Shown one piece after another: positions 20,748 through 29,762 of a DNA stretch of 64,000 nt. This DNA comes from Calothrix sp. 336/3 (GTDB lineage Bacteria; Cyanobacteriota; Cyanobacteriia; Cyanobacteriales; Nostocaceae). A program made the position numbers and the translations under genes. A model generated the notes under the pieces. It was not told the origin of the DNA and ran no database searches. It saw nothing but the letters and a program-made list of their open reading frames with translations. The DNA is taken from positions 1,094,700-1,158,699 of the forward strand of contig NZ_CP011382.1 in the NCBI RefSeq assembly GCF_000734895.2. Direction: 5' to 3'. The stretch's first letter is position 1. Each line of letters begins with the position of its first letter.

Positions 20748-20780
20748 CGGCATCTGTTAAGCCTTTGACACCTGTGATAT
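20748..20780. repeat. 33-bp direct repeat, left copy
   Basis: Identical to 21558-21590, which codes for part of the C-terminus ([12 protein letters not shown]) of the NACHT-WD40 protein. The bases just before it (GCTTTGAGGGTGGGAATT, about 20707) also resemble the sequence near 21540. This is therefore a decayed copy of that gene's 3' end, lying on the other side of the toxin-antitoxin pair. Confidence 0.8.
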
Positions 20781-20842
20781 GATATTACAAGATTATATCG
20801 ACATAATAATCTGCGCCCAAATCAAATGGTTGGAGAAGCGTA

Positions 20843-21079
20843 GTGTTAAAGGTTAGTGTTGAAGAAGCAACAATTAATTTCAAAAGTATTTTAGAACAAG
20901 TCGCTAAAGGCGAAGAAGTAATTTTGCTAGAGGAAAATCAAATTGTAGCTCGCTTGGTTCCTCCGCAAAAAAAAGAACAGCGTTTAGCTAGTATGAAACA
21001 ATTCCGAGATGCAATTGCGGTTAAGGGAGAATCTTTAAGTACAACTATAATTAATGCACGTATTGAGGAGCGTAGTTGA
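20843..21079 (+). CDS. antitoxin, Phd/YefM-like
   Basis: 78 residues starting at a GTG codon. The N-terminal half has the Phd-type beginning (VSVEEATINFKSILEQVAKGEEVILLEENQIVARLVP), which binds DNA and the toxin. The C-terminal half is the disordered toxin-neutralising tail. The stop overlaps the start of the PIN toxin gene (TTGA), so the two are translationally coupled. Such modules autoregulate through operator DNA in the promoter; no site was identified. Confidence 0.85.
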   Translation: MLKVSVEEATINFKSILEQVAKGEEVILLEENQIVARLVPPQKKEQRLASMKQFRDAIAVKGESLSTTIINARIEERS

Positions 21080-21498
21080 TTTACCTGGATACAAGTATTG
21101 TCGCTCCTTTATACTGGACAGAGGTATTAAGCGATACAGTTGAGGAGCTTGTATTAAGTGAGACTGAGCTTGGTTTGAGTCAATTAGTGGAAGTGGAGCT
21201 TATTTCAGCATTATCGCGTCGGGTTAGGATGGGTGAAATATCTCAAGATGATGCAGCAGCTATAGTCGAAAGGTTTCAAATTGATATAGATAGTGGTTTT
21301 TATAATCGTATTACTCTCGAAACAATTCACTATCACTTAGCTCGTGAGTGGATTAGTCGGTTTACAACACCAATGCGTACACTTGATGCTTTGCATTTGG
21401 CTGTTGCATCCCAAAATAATCTTAGGTTGGTAACTGCGGATGTGCGTTTGGCTGCAAGTGCTGAGTTTTTGGAAGTTGATGTTCTTTTATTAGAGTGA
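21076..21498 (+). CDS. PIN-domain toxin, VapC-like ribonuclease
   Basis: 140 residues from a TTG start overlapping the antitoxin stop. PIN-domain acidic residues are visible: Asp4 in IYLDTSIV, Glu near 44 in LVEVELISAL, Asp in TLDALHLAVA and Asp in LVTADVRLA. VapC-type toxins cut tRNA or rRNA when freed from the antitoxin. The pair is flanked by a 33-bp direct repeat, one copy of which lies inside the next gene's 3' end. Confidence 0.88.
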   Translation: MIYLDTSIVAPLYWTEVLSDTVEELVLSETELGLSQLVEVELISALSRRVRMGEISQDDAAAIVERFQIDIDSGFYNRITLETIHYHLAREWISRFTTPMRTLDALHLAVASQNNLRLVTADVRLAASAEFLEVDVLLLE

Positions 21499-21507
21499 AC
21501 TTGTTTT

Positions 21508-24500
21508 TTACATTTTCCCATCTTCCACAGCACCTAATGCTTTGAGCGTAGAAATTTCGGCATCTGTTAAGCCTTTGACACCTGTGATATTCATATTTTC
21601 ATAAGGGCGATCGCTCCTCAAAGTTTTTAGGCACTCGCCTGTTTCAATGTCCCAAATTTTAATTGTGCCATCATAACTGCAACTTGCTAAAGTATGACCT
21701 TGATTACTAATGGATAGCGAACGAACTGCTCCTGTATGACCAGATAAAGTGTTAATACATACTTTTTCGTGGGTATTCCAAAGCTTTATCTTTTTGTCAT
21801 CACCGCCACTAGCAAAAATATTACTATTGGGATTAAAGGTTACGCATCTAACTCTATCCGTATGTCCTACAAAAGTGATTAAACATTTACCTGTTTGAAT
21901 ATCCCATAGCTTTACCGTATGGTCAAAACTTCCACTCAAAAAAGTTTTACTATCTTGACTAATTGCTAGTGCCCAAACCCAATCGGTATGACCGTTTAAG
22001 TTATTTAAAAGTTTTCCTGTATGAATATCCCATATTTTTATTAAATTATCATCGCCAATGCCAATAATAAACTCGCCATTAGGACTAAATATAGCGGATG
22101 TGGCTGTTCCAATACGTGCTTCAAAAGTATGTAAGCATTTTCCAGTAATAATATCCCATATGCGAACTGTTTTGTCGTCACTACCACTGACTAATTTAAG
22201 GTTATCGGGAGAAATAGAAACTTGAAATACCGCGCCTGTATGACCATATAATGTTCTTAAGCATTTTCCACTTTGAATATCCCAAATCTTAACTGTTTTA
22301 TCGCTGCTACAACTAGCTATTTGTTTACCATCTGAACTAATTTCTACTGACCATATACGTTTATCATGACCTTCTAAAGTAGTAATATTTTGACCAGTAT
22401 TTATATCCCATATCCTAATTACAGCTTCATTTCCGCTACTGACTAAAATATCTCCATTTGAACTCATCACCACTGAATTTATTTCATTATTATATCCTTG
22501 AAAAGTTTGCAAACACTCACCCATGCCTGCATTCCAAAGCTTTACGCTTTGATCGTCACTACAGCTGATTAGATATTTACCATCTGAACTAACAGCTAAA
22601 CCACGAACTATATCAGTATGCTCATGTAAAGTGTTAATACACTCACCAGTTTGAAAATCCCAAATCTTTATAACTCCATCCCGACTGGCACTAAATAGAA
22701 TTGAATTTATAACCAAAGAGTCTACTGCACGTTCGTGCCCATTGAAAATTTTTAGGCATTTCCCAGATAAGATATCCCATAATCGAATAGATTTATCAGC
22801 ACTACCACTAATAATAGTATTGCCATCAATACTAAAAATAACTGAATATATTGTGGCTGTATGTCCTCTAAAAGTTTTGAGGCATTCTCCTGTAGAAATA
22901 TCCCATTCTTTGATTGTTCGATCTGCACTACCACTAATAATAGTTTTTCCATCATTGCTAATAGCAATTGACCATATTCTATCAGTATGACCTTCTAATG
23001 TTTTAAGACATTCTCCTGAATTTAGACTCCATAACTTAATTGTACAATCAGCACTACTACTAGCAAAAGTTTGATTATCTGGACTAATTACTAAGGAGTA
23101 AACTCTATTAATATGTCCCTTAACAGTTTGCAAACACTTTTCAGTTTGGATATCCCATATCTTAATAGTTTGGTCACTACTAGCACTTATTAAAGTGGAA
23201 TTATCATGACTAATAATGACAGACCTTACCCAATCAGAATGTCCTTGCAATAACGAAATTTCCTTACCATCAGAAACTTGCCATACGTGAATATTACCGT
23301 TAGTTTCGCCGGTTGCAAAAAGTTTATTATCAGAACTAAAGGCGACAGATAACGCTGTGCTAAAAGCTTTATTAAAAATCGATTCAGATAAATTTGCTCC
23401 AGAAAAATTTACATGATGCAAAGTAGCATTAGAAAAATCTCCTTTATTAATTACTACACCGCTCAAATCTCTCTCTTCCAAAGCATCCTTATCAAGCTTC
23501 ACAGCCAAAGTCGCAGCATTTCCCCCAACATAACCAACCTCATCCTCACTTCTTCCTCTCGTCCCCTCAATTACCTTAATAATCATCTCTTTCTTATCAA
23601 CATCAACCATCGGTAAAAGCAAATCCAACACCGCTTTTGTTAACTGCGATCGCCCAAATGTTTCTCTTAAATTCTCCAATGACTCACTGACAAACCCCTG
23701 CAACGGCAAACTTTGCCCATTTCGCCGAAAATAGGACGACCAAGTATAATCCTGCCCAACACCATTAACTACTTCTCCCCGTGCCAACTCAGTAAAATCC
23801 TCAGCCAACACACCCAACTCAGCTGCAAATTTATACGCGACAAAAAACTCTAACAATGACCGATGGGCTGGAGTATAATCCCCATCAGCATTACGGATTA
23901 ACATCGTTTGCCCCATCATGTCATAATGCCAGTGGTCGAGGTCTTTTTCTTCAATCCCAAATAACTGCCGGATGCGATCAGGGAAAAACTTGTAATTCAA
24001 GCTCATTTGGTCGGTGGAAAGCATTTCCCAAGACAATTCGCACAGGAAATACAGCTTATCTGCCAAAGATGTAAACGTGCGATCGCTCTTAATATCCCGC
24101 TCCATTTTATGCCGCACCGCGTACAAATACACCCGCGACATATCCACAGGTTTCCCCGCTTCGATATCCGGTAATGCTTCCAAAATCAACTCCGTCATCA
24201 CTGGACGACGGGCTAAATCCAATAATTGCGGGTTCCCCATCACCATTTCCACCGTTGCTGGTGCAGCTTGGAAGGATAACACCTGCTGAATTTGCTCGTC
24301 GTTAAATTTCTCCAATTCCAACACCTCAAACTGTGGTGTTTCTCCCGTCAAATCTTTGGTGGATGCTTGCAACTCTGCGTTTAATAAAGCTCGTCCTTCC
24401 TGCGCTTCCGGGAAATGTTCAGTACGACAGGTGAGAATCACCTTGGCTCCAGGAACCACAACTTTCGCCAATTCCCAAAAGTTGTTAATCATCTCCTGTT

Positions 24501-25926
24501 TATCAACTTTTGCCGCCATTTCATCGAAACCATCGAAAATTAGCAGCAATTTACCCATGCGATTGAGTTGTTCAAATGCAGAATATCCAGGTAGGGGAAT
24601 TTCATGTTTGCGAAAGAAAAACTCGGAAAATAAAGATTCCACGCTTACCGCTTTCGCATAATCCCGCAGAGGAATCACCAAAGGTAAACGCGGCAATTCT
24701 GTACCCCGTTTTTGGGCATCCCGATATCGTTGCAATGTTACCCAAGCGTAATGCAGGGCAAACCAAGTTTTCCCCGTGCCAAATTCACCGAGTATAGAAA
24801 TATGCTCCTTTGCTGGGTCATCAAGCCAGCGATCGATATATCCATCAATCCAACCATCTTGCTCATCGTAATGACTGACGGCGATTTGGCGTTTGCTAAC
24901 GGGGTCGATTTCTTCTTTGCTACAAGCAAGGGGTACATACTTGGTATCAATATTGCGGCGTTTTATCGACCCTTCCAACCAATCGAGATAACCGCTAAAG
25001 TCAGCATCTTGAGCCAAAAGTTCATCGAACGTATAACAACCCAAGTGGCGATTTTCTTCCTTTTCCACCTCATTCCGTGCTGCTCTGGAAATGCGACGCG
25101 ATGTGATCAACCAACCTTCATCGGTGCGTTGCGTCTCCACAGATTGCCCCAAAGCCATGACATCAGCCAATCCTGCTTCCCCAGCAATTCCCCGCACAAG
25201 AATGCGATCGTATCGATTTCGGCGTACAGGAATATTTATAATCCACTCAAAATAGCTATCCTGCCAGATTTCATACTTTTCAAACCGATAGCCCAAGGTT
25301 TCAAACCAACCCCGCATTTGTTGGGCTAATGCAATAGCCTTACAATTATTCTCGGTAGCAGCAGTCTCTGGCAACGCTGGATAATTTTCTCCTGCTAATC
25401 TAGCAATTTCGGTACGAATACCTTCTAAATTTGGCAATCTGCTGAGTTGTTCTTGAATATTGGCAATACGCTTGTGCAACGAACCGAGTTGATGACTCAT
25501 CAACACATCACCAGTAGTGCGACTGCGTTTAGCAACCTCAATAAAAACAGTGGCAAAATCAGTGACTTCTCGCCTGACATCCAACCCTAAATTACGAATT
25601 TCACCATCTAAACTAGAACTATCAAGAAATGTATCGACTTCCGACAGTAAAATTTCAGGGTTATTATGGTCAAATGCTTTACGAAAAGACTGTTTTACCT
25701 CTTCGTGACGAAAAATTTCCAGCAATTGCCTGGGTTTACCAACACCATATTCCACCAACGCATAGGCATAAACCCCACTAAAATCGCCGGGTGGATGTTC
25801 CGGATCGAGCTTAAACTGCTGCAATAGTTTGATAACAGTTTCATTGCGCTGAATTTTTTCCTTGAGGATAGGATTTGCAAAACCAGCGATCGCGCTAATT
25901 ATTTCGTTTAGAGGTATTGGTAACAC
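21508..25926 (-). CDS. NACHT-WD40 STAND protein
   Basis: 1472 residues. Order: helical N-terminus (1-175); a possible restriction-endonuclease-like domain (about 195-310, [11 protein letters not shown] to RAARNEVEK); a NACHT NTPase with Walker A GEFGTGKT (380-387) and Walker [11 protein letters not shown] (460-469); a helical arm; a short pentapeptide stretch ([20 protein letters not shown]); and 14 WD40 repeats, enough for two seven-blade propellers. Proteins of this design act as signal or phage sensors that oligomerise and switch on an effector. The nuclease-like domain would be that effector, by inference. It sits beside a toxin-antitoxin pair. Confidence 0.9.
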   Translation of the reverse strand: MLPIPLNEIISAIAGFANPILKEKIQRNETVIKLLQQFKLDPEHPPGDFSGVYAYALVEYGVGKPRQLLEIFRHEEVKQSFRKAFDHNNPEILLSEVDTFLDSSSLDGEIRNLGLDVRREVTDFATVFIEVAKRSRTTGDVLMSHQLGSLHKRIANIQEQLSRLPNLEGIRTEIARLAGENYPALPETAATENNCKAIALAQQMRGWFETLGYRFEKYEIWQDSYFEWIINIPVRRNRYDRILVRGIAGEAGLADVMALGQSVETQRTDEGWLITSRRISRAARNEVEKEENRHLGCYTFDELLAQDADFSGYLDWLEGSIKRRNIDTKYVPLACSKEEIDPVSKRQIAVSHYDEQDGWIDGYIDRWLDDPAKEHISILGEFGTGKTWFALHYAWVTLQRYRDAQKRGTELPRLPLVIPLRDYAKAVSVESLFSEFFFRKHEIPLPGYSAFEQLNRMGKLLLIFDGFDEMAAKVDKQEMINNFWELAKVVVPGAKVILTCRTEHFPEAQEGRALLNAELQASTKDLTGETPQFEVLELEKFNDEQIQQVLSFQAAPATVEMVMGNPQLLDLARRPVMTELILEALPDIEAGKPVDMSRVYLYAVRHKMERDIKSDRTFTSLADKLYFLCELSWEMLSTDQMSLNYKFFPDRIRQLFGIEEKDLDHWHYDMMGQTMLIRNADGDYTPAHRSLLEFFVAYKFAAELGVLAEDFTELARGEVVNGVGQDYTWSSYFRRNGQSLPLQGFVSESLENLRETFGRSQLTKAVLDLLLPMVDVDKKEMIIKVIEGTRGRSEDEVGYVGGNAATLAVKLDKDALEERDLSGVVINKGDFSNATLHHVNFSGANLSESIFNKAFSTALSVAFSSDNKLFATGETNGNIHVWQVSDGKEISLLQGHSDWVRSVIISHDNSTLISASSDQTIKIWDIQTEKCLQTVKGHINRVYSLVISPDNQTFASSSADCTIKLWSLNSGECLKTLEGHTDRIWSIAISNDGKTIISGSADRTIKEWDISTGECLKTFRGHTATIYSVIFSIDGNTIISGSADKSIRLWDILSGKCLKIFNGHERAVDSLVINSILFSASRDGVIKIWDFQTGECINTLHEHTDIVRGLAVSSDGKYLISCSDDQSVKLWNAGMGECLQTFQGYNNEINSVVMSSNGDILVSSGNEAVIRIWDINTGQNITTLEGHDKRIWSVEISSDGKQIASCSSDKTVKIWDIQSGKCLRTLYGHTGAVFQVSISPDNLKLVSGSDDKTVRIWDIITGKCLHTFEARIGTATSAIFSPNGEFIIGIGDDNLIKIWDIHTGKLLNNLNGHTDWVWALAISQDSKTFLSGSFDHTVKLWDIQTGKCLITFVGHTDRVRCVTFNPNSNIFASGGDDKKIKLWNTHEKVCINTLSGHTGAVRSLSISNQGHTLASCSYDGTIKIWDIETGECLKTLRSDRPYENMNITGVKGLTDAEISTLKALGAVEDGKM

Positions 25927-26095
25927 AGGAATTTGGTATGTAAAGTCTGTATATCACCCGTAATTACACTTATACTAGCGCGTCGTTTATGAATGCATGA
26001 GAGAATAAAAAAGTAGTTCTCTTGTACTAATCAATGATATTATCTATTCAATCGATTCAATTTTCTCACGAGTATTGAGACAGGAGGAGGTTTGA

Positions 26096-26404
26096 TGTCA
26101 GACCATACTTCAACAGCAGCAATTATTACAAATTATCGAGACAATTTTGGTTTATAAATTCCCCAACATGGATATTGAGGAGATACAGCAAATGTTTGGA
26201 TTAAGCGAGTTAAAGCAAACACGGGTATATCAACAAGCTTTTGCGGAAGGAAGACAGGAAGGAAGACAGGAAGGAATCGAAGAAGGAGAACTTAGAGGAA
26301 AGTTACTTGCTGTACCACCGATGTTAGCAGCTGGGTTGACGGTGGAGCAGATCGCGCAAACTTTGAATTTAAGTGTGGAGGATATCAGGAAAGCTGCACA
26401 ATAA
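26096..26404 (+). pseudogene. C-terminal remnant of an Rpn-family nuclease/transposase gene
   Basis: The frame from 26096 reads LQQQQLLQIIETILVYKFPNM, then MFGLSELKQTRVYQQAFAEGRQ and a LTVEQIAQTLNLSVEDIRKAA tail. That is the C-terminal part of Rpn/PD-(D/E)XK 'transposase-like' proteins common in cyanobacteria. The catalytic N-terminal domain is missing, an in-frame stop occurs at 26093, and no ATG precedes the conserved part. It may still be translated from a TTG at 26147 (85 residues). Confidence 0.7.
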
Positions 26405-26499
26405 CTACCTCTGAGTTAAATACCGCAAGGGGTTGAACAAGCGGACTCGTTGAATCAAGAATTTCCTCTCATGATGGCAGGGGAGTATCAAAAATTCAA

Positions 26500-26955
26500 T
26501 TATTCCTCGTATAGCTCTATCGTTGCATCAATAAAATTTTGCCAAATTTTGTTTGGTTGCCAAATCTGTTCGAGATAGCGACGCGCTGCTTCTTCTCTGT
26601 AACCTTTACGCAGTCGATGGTAGAGATACATCATTGCGGAGACGCGCATATTTTTAGCACAGTGTATCCAAATTTTGCGTTCTGGATTTTCATCGAGTAA
26701 ATCAGCAAGATTATCAAAATCAGTCAGGGTAGGATTGTCCCAATCGATGGGAATATTGATATATTCCATTCCTAGGTTTTCAACAATACTATTTTCGTTA
26801 CTATTCCAGTTACTTGACGCAGGGGTTGCCAGGTTGATAACTAAGGTGTAACCTGCTGATGCGATATTGACAAACTGTTCCGGGGTTGGTTGTCCAGAAG
26901 TGGAAATGGTGAAGGAAATAGGTAAAAAAGCTTCAATTTGTGATAAGGAAGACAT
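26500..26955 (-). CDS. tyrosine-phosphatase-like protein
   Basis: 151 residues of the small cyanobacterial phosphatase-like family related to DUF442 / dual-specificity folds. It begins SISTSGQPTPEQF-like (here FTISTSGQPTPEQFVNIASAGY). The signature loop is WIHCAKNMRVSA. The Cys to Arg spacing is four residues, not the five of classical CX5R phosphatases, so activity is not assured. It overlaps no neighbour; the AlkD-like gene ends 19 bp upstream on the same strand. Confidence 0.7.
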   Translation of the reverse strand: MSSLSQIEAFLPISFTISTSGQPTPEQFVNIASAGYTLVINLATPASSNWNSNENSIVENLGMEYINIPIDWDNPTLTDFDNLADLLDENPERKIWIHCAKNMRVSAMMYLYHRLRKGYREEAARRYLEQIWQPNKIWQNFIDATIELYEE

Positions 26956-26974
26956 GGGATATTTGGATTGGGGA

Positions 26975-27742
26975 TTATTTGGAAGATTTTAATTTTTCCT
27001 GTCGATATTTTTTGAGTTGCTGTTGTAAATCGGGTGGAAATTTTTCTAGGGTATAACGCAATCCTTCACTGGAAAAATAAGTGCTATTAGTTTTGATAAA
27101 GTCAATTACCAAATTTCTATCACTTAAACTTAATTCCCGTAAAGCCCATCCTATACCAGTTTGGGCAAATCTTTCCGGAGATTGAACCACCACACCACAG
27201 GTGTTGAGTAGCATTTGGGTAAAATTTGGGAAATTACGATCTCCATGTTTGGCAATATTCACGAAACTGACGACTGATGCTCTTTTGCGCCATAAATTTT
27301 CAGCTTTGCACCATTGCATCACAGCAGCTGCACAGGATTTTCCCTGTTGTTTAATCAGAGGATTGAGAACTTTGACACAAAACCAATCACAGGTATTCCA
27401 TTCCTTGATGTCACCTTCGTCGAATAAGGTAGCAAATTTGGGTAAATCCGATTCCCAATTCACTAAGCGATGTTTGATCAAAAATTCTTGCAGCAAGAGA
27501 ATTCCCGCTAATTTATCCTCACCCCAAGGTTCTCGAATTAAAGTCACAGCAGTATCAAATTGTTGGGATGGTAATTGGCTAGAAAAATTGGTGGTTTTTA
27601 CCCAGGAATGTACTATTGCCCTTACTTGGGGTAATTTCAACCCGCGAAAGGGTAAGGAGTGTTTGAGATAGCTTTCCCACCATGCTTGAGTTTTACTGTC
27701 ACCTGCTTGGGCTAATTGTGCTTGGAGTTGAGCGATCGCCAT
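26975..27742 (-). CDS. DNA alkylation repair protein, AlkD-like HEAT fold
   Basis: 255 residues matching the DNA_alkylation family (AlkC/AlkD): all-helical, with the start LPFRGLKLPQVRAIVHSW, EPWGEDKLAGILLLQEFL, DWFCVKVLNPLI, and QTGIGWALRELS near the C-terminus. These enzymes excise alkylated bases with a HEAT-like superhelix. Catalytic residues (Trp and Asp in DWFCVKVL) appear present. Likely in an operon with the phosphatase-like gene downstream. Confidence 0.8.
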   Translation of the reverse strand: MAIAQLQAQLAQAGDSKTQAWWESYLKHSLPFRGLKLPQVRAIVHSWVKTTNFSSQLPSQQFDTAVTLIREPWGEDKLAGILLLQEFLIKHRLVNWESDLPKFATLFDEGDIKEWNTCDWFCVKVLNPLIKQQGKSCAAAVMQWCKAENLWRKRASVVSFVNIAKHGDRNFPNFTQMLLNTCGVVVQSPERFAQTGIGWALRELSLSDRNLVIDFIKTNSTYFSSEGLRYTLEKFPPDLQQQLKKYRQEKLKSSK

Positions 27743-27975
27743 GTTGGTAGTTGAGACGACTACATCTTAATTTTTGCACCATAAATACAACTTGTTGCTG
27801 TGGGAAGAAAGGGTTTTGTTAGTGGTGATAGAGCTACGCTCTGCCCTTCGGGCGAACGCCTCATAACAGTCTGCTCCACGTTATCGTACAGATGAAGGAA
27901 GTTATTGCTCTGATATTGATATAACCTGTTAATTAGGGCAAAACTTTTATCGAATCACAATTTATTGCATCTCTG

Positions 27976-28479
27976 ATGAATTATCTTATTGCTGTACTCT
28001 CAGACAGAATTCAAGCTGAAGCGGCGTACTTAGCTCTCGAAAAAGCCAGTATAAAAAGTACCATTCTGGGTAGAGGCTATAAAACCGCCGATGAGTTTGG
28101 TTTAATAGACCCCAAGGAACAAGCACAAAAGCAAGCACGGTTAATGGCGTTTTGGTTGATACCTTTCGGCTTTTTCGCTGGTGTTGGCTTCAGTGTGGCA
28201 ACGGGCTTAGATACCTTTGCTTGGGCTGGAGAAATCGGTAATCACATTGTTGGTGGGTTATTAGGTGCTATGGGTGGCGCTTTTGGTAGCGTCTTTGTTG
28301 GTGGTGGTGTGGGGTTAGTTGCTGGCAGTGGTGATGCTTTACCCTACCGAAACCGTCTCAATGAGGGTAAATATATCGTTGTTGTTCAGGGTTCAGAAAT
28401 CCTCAGCCGTCAAGCAACAAACATTCTGCGTGAATTTGCACCGGAAAATATTCAAGGTTATGCAGATGAAATAGGATAG
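27976..28479 (+). CDS. hypothetical membrane protein with Gly-rich core
   Basis: 167 residues. A soluble alpha/beta N-terminus (1-55) is followed by two Gly-rich hydrophobic segments (about 57-78 and 88-116) and a soluble tail with IVVVQGSEILSRQATNIL. This layout, with flanking ferredoxin-like halves around a glycine-zipper hairpin, is common in cyanobacterial proteins of unknown role. I do not assign a function. Confidence 0.6.
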   Translation: MNYLIAVLSDRIQAEAAYLALEKASIKSTILGRGYKTADEFGLIDPKEQAQKQARLMAFWLIPFGFFAGVGFSVATGLDTFAWAGEIGNHIVGGLLGAMGGAFGSVFVGGGVGLVAGSGDALPYRNRLNEGKYIVVVQGSEILSRQATNILREFAPENIQGYADEIG

Positions 28480-28643
28480 AGAATTGGGGGAAGGATACAT
28501 TTTTTGTTCCTTCTTCCTGTTAGCAATTATACTATTTGAGGGAAATCATTAGAACAATTCGCAATGCTCCTAGCAGGAGAGGTAACGGTTCGACTTCGCT
28601 CACCTTTCGCCCTTCGGCTCCGCTCAGGGCTAACACTAACGTA

Positions 28644-28674
28644 ATTACGAATTACGAATTACGAATTACGAATT
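28644..28674. repeat. heptameric STRR (ATTACGA units)
   Basis: Four tandem copies of ATTACGA in the gap upstream of the PSII S4 gene. Confidence 0.8.
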
Positions 28675-28707
28675 ATTTTAACTCATTACCCATTACCTAA
28701 ATCTCAA

Positions 28708-29487
28708 ATGTTGCCACGGGAAGAATTATTAAAAGGTGTTGAAAACCGCGATAGTATTGCGCGGGTTATTGATCAAGCGGAACAAGCGATTAAAACCTGG
28801 GAAGTTGTACAAACAGATTTTCTCTCTCCCCCAGAGATAGCAGAAATTCGCCAGGTATTTGCTCGGTTAACTGATATAGAGTTAGTGGCATGGGGTGGTT
28901 ATCCTCAAGCTGAACGTCAAAGGATGGCGATCGCCCGTTCAGAATTACCCCTAGAACCGTCCCAAATATCAGTAACATTATTAGATATCGCTGGTAATTT
29001 TCTGTTTGACACTGCAACCCACCGAGACTTTTTAGGTGCAATGTTAGGCACAGGGATTGTCCGAGAAAAAACGGGGGATATTATTGTTTTGGGGGAACGA
29101 GGTGCCCAAGTCATAGTGGTTCCAGAGTTGGCAGAGTTTTTAGAAATGCATCTGCAACAAGTGCGCTCAGTACCAGTTAAAACCCGTACCATTGATATTA
29201 GTGAATTAAAAGTACGAGAACCCAAGAAAAAAGAATTAACCACAGTCGAAGCATCTCTGCGCTTAGACGCGATCGCCTCTGCGGGTTTCGGAATGTCACG
29301 CAGCAAAATGGTTTCTCTCATTGATGGTGGAGATGTGCGAGTCAACTGGAAAGATATTACCCAAGCAAGTTCCCAAGTCAAAACTGGTGATTTAATTGCG
29401 ATTCGTGGCAAAGGTAGATTGGAAGTTGGGGAAATTGCTGTCACCAAAAAAGATAGGTACCGAGTGCAATTGACAAGGTATGTGTAA
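28708..29487 (+). CDS. photosystem II S4-domain protein
   Basis: 259 residues, homologous to YlmH-type RNA-binding proteins and to the cyanobacterial and plant 'PSII S4 domain' family. The N-terminal region (about 1-170) holds the conserved VAWGGYPQAERQR segment. The S4 RNA-binding domain is near 180-245 (LRLDAIASAGFGMSRSKMVSLIDGGDVRVN). The role is probably RNA or ribosome binding linked to chloroplast/thylakoid biogenesis; the exact function is unclear. Confidence 0.85.
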   Translation: MLPREELLKGVENRDSIARVIDQAEQAIKTWEVVQTDFLSPPEIAEIRQVFARLTDIELVAWGGYPQAERQRMAIARSELPLEPSQISVTLLDIAGNFLFDTATHRDFLGAMLGTGIVREKTGDIIVLGERGAQVIVVPELAEFLEMHLQQVRSVPVKTRTIDISELKVREPKKKELTTVEASLRLDAIASAGFGMSRSKMVSLIDGGDVRVNWKDITQASSQVKTGDLIAIRGKGRLEVGEIAVTKKDRYRVQLTRYV

Positions 29488-29601
29488 GGAGTAAGAAGTA
29501 AGAAGTAAGGAGTAAGGAGTAAGAAGTAAGGAGTAAGGAGTAGGAAGTAAGGAGTAAGGAGTAGGAAGTAAGGAGTAAGGAGTAGGGAGTAAGGAGTAAG
29601 A
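29488..29601. repeat. heptameric STRR (AAGGAGT units)
   Basis: About sixteen tandem AAGGAGT/AAGAAGT/AGGAAGT heptamers immediately after the stop codon of the PSII S4 gene. It is the longest STRR tract in the window. Confidence 0.9.
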
Positions 29602-29762
29602 TTAATTTATCAGTAAAATTTTTCTTGGTGGAGTACTACTAGTTGATGTCATAAGTTGTGATAGGTAAAAATATGTAGTCGTCGCGTCTTGCTCCTGTTT
29701 GTCAGAAAGCTGACTTTTCATCCCGCACTACAGTCAACTATCAAAATCAATGACATAAACTA

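Noticed and set aside
22742..22990. Open frames antisense to the WD40 repeats
   Set aside because: They are shadows of the repeated WD40 coding sequence and repeat with it.
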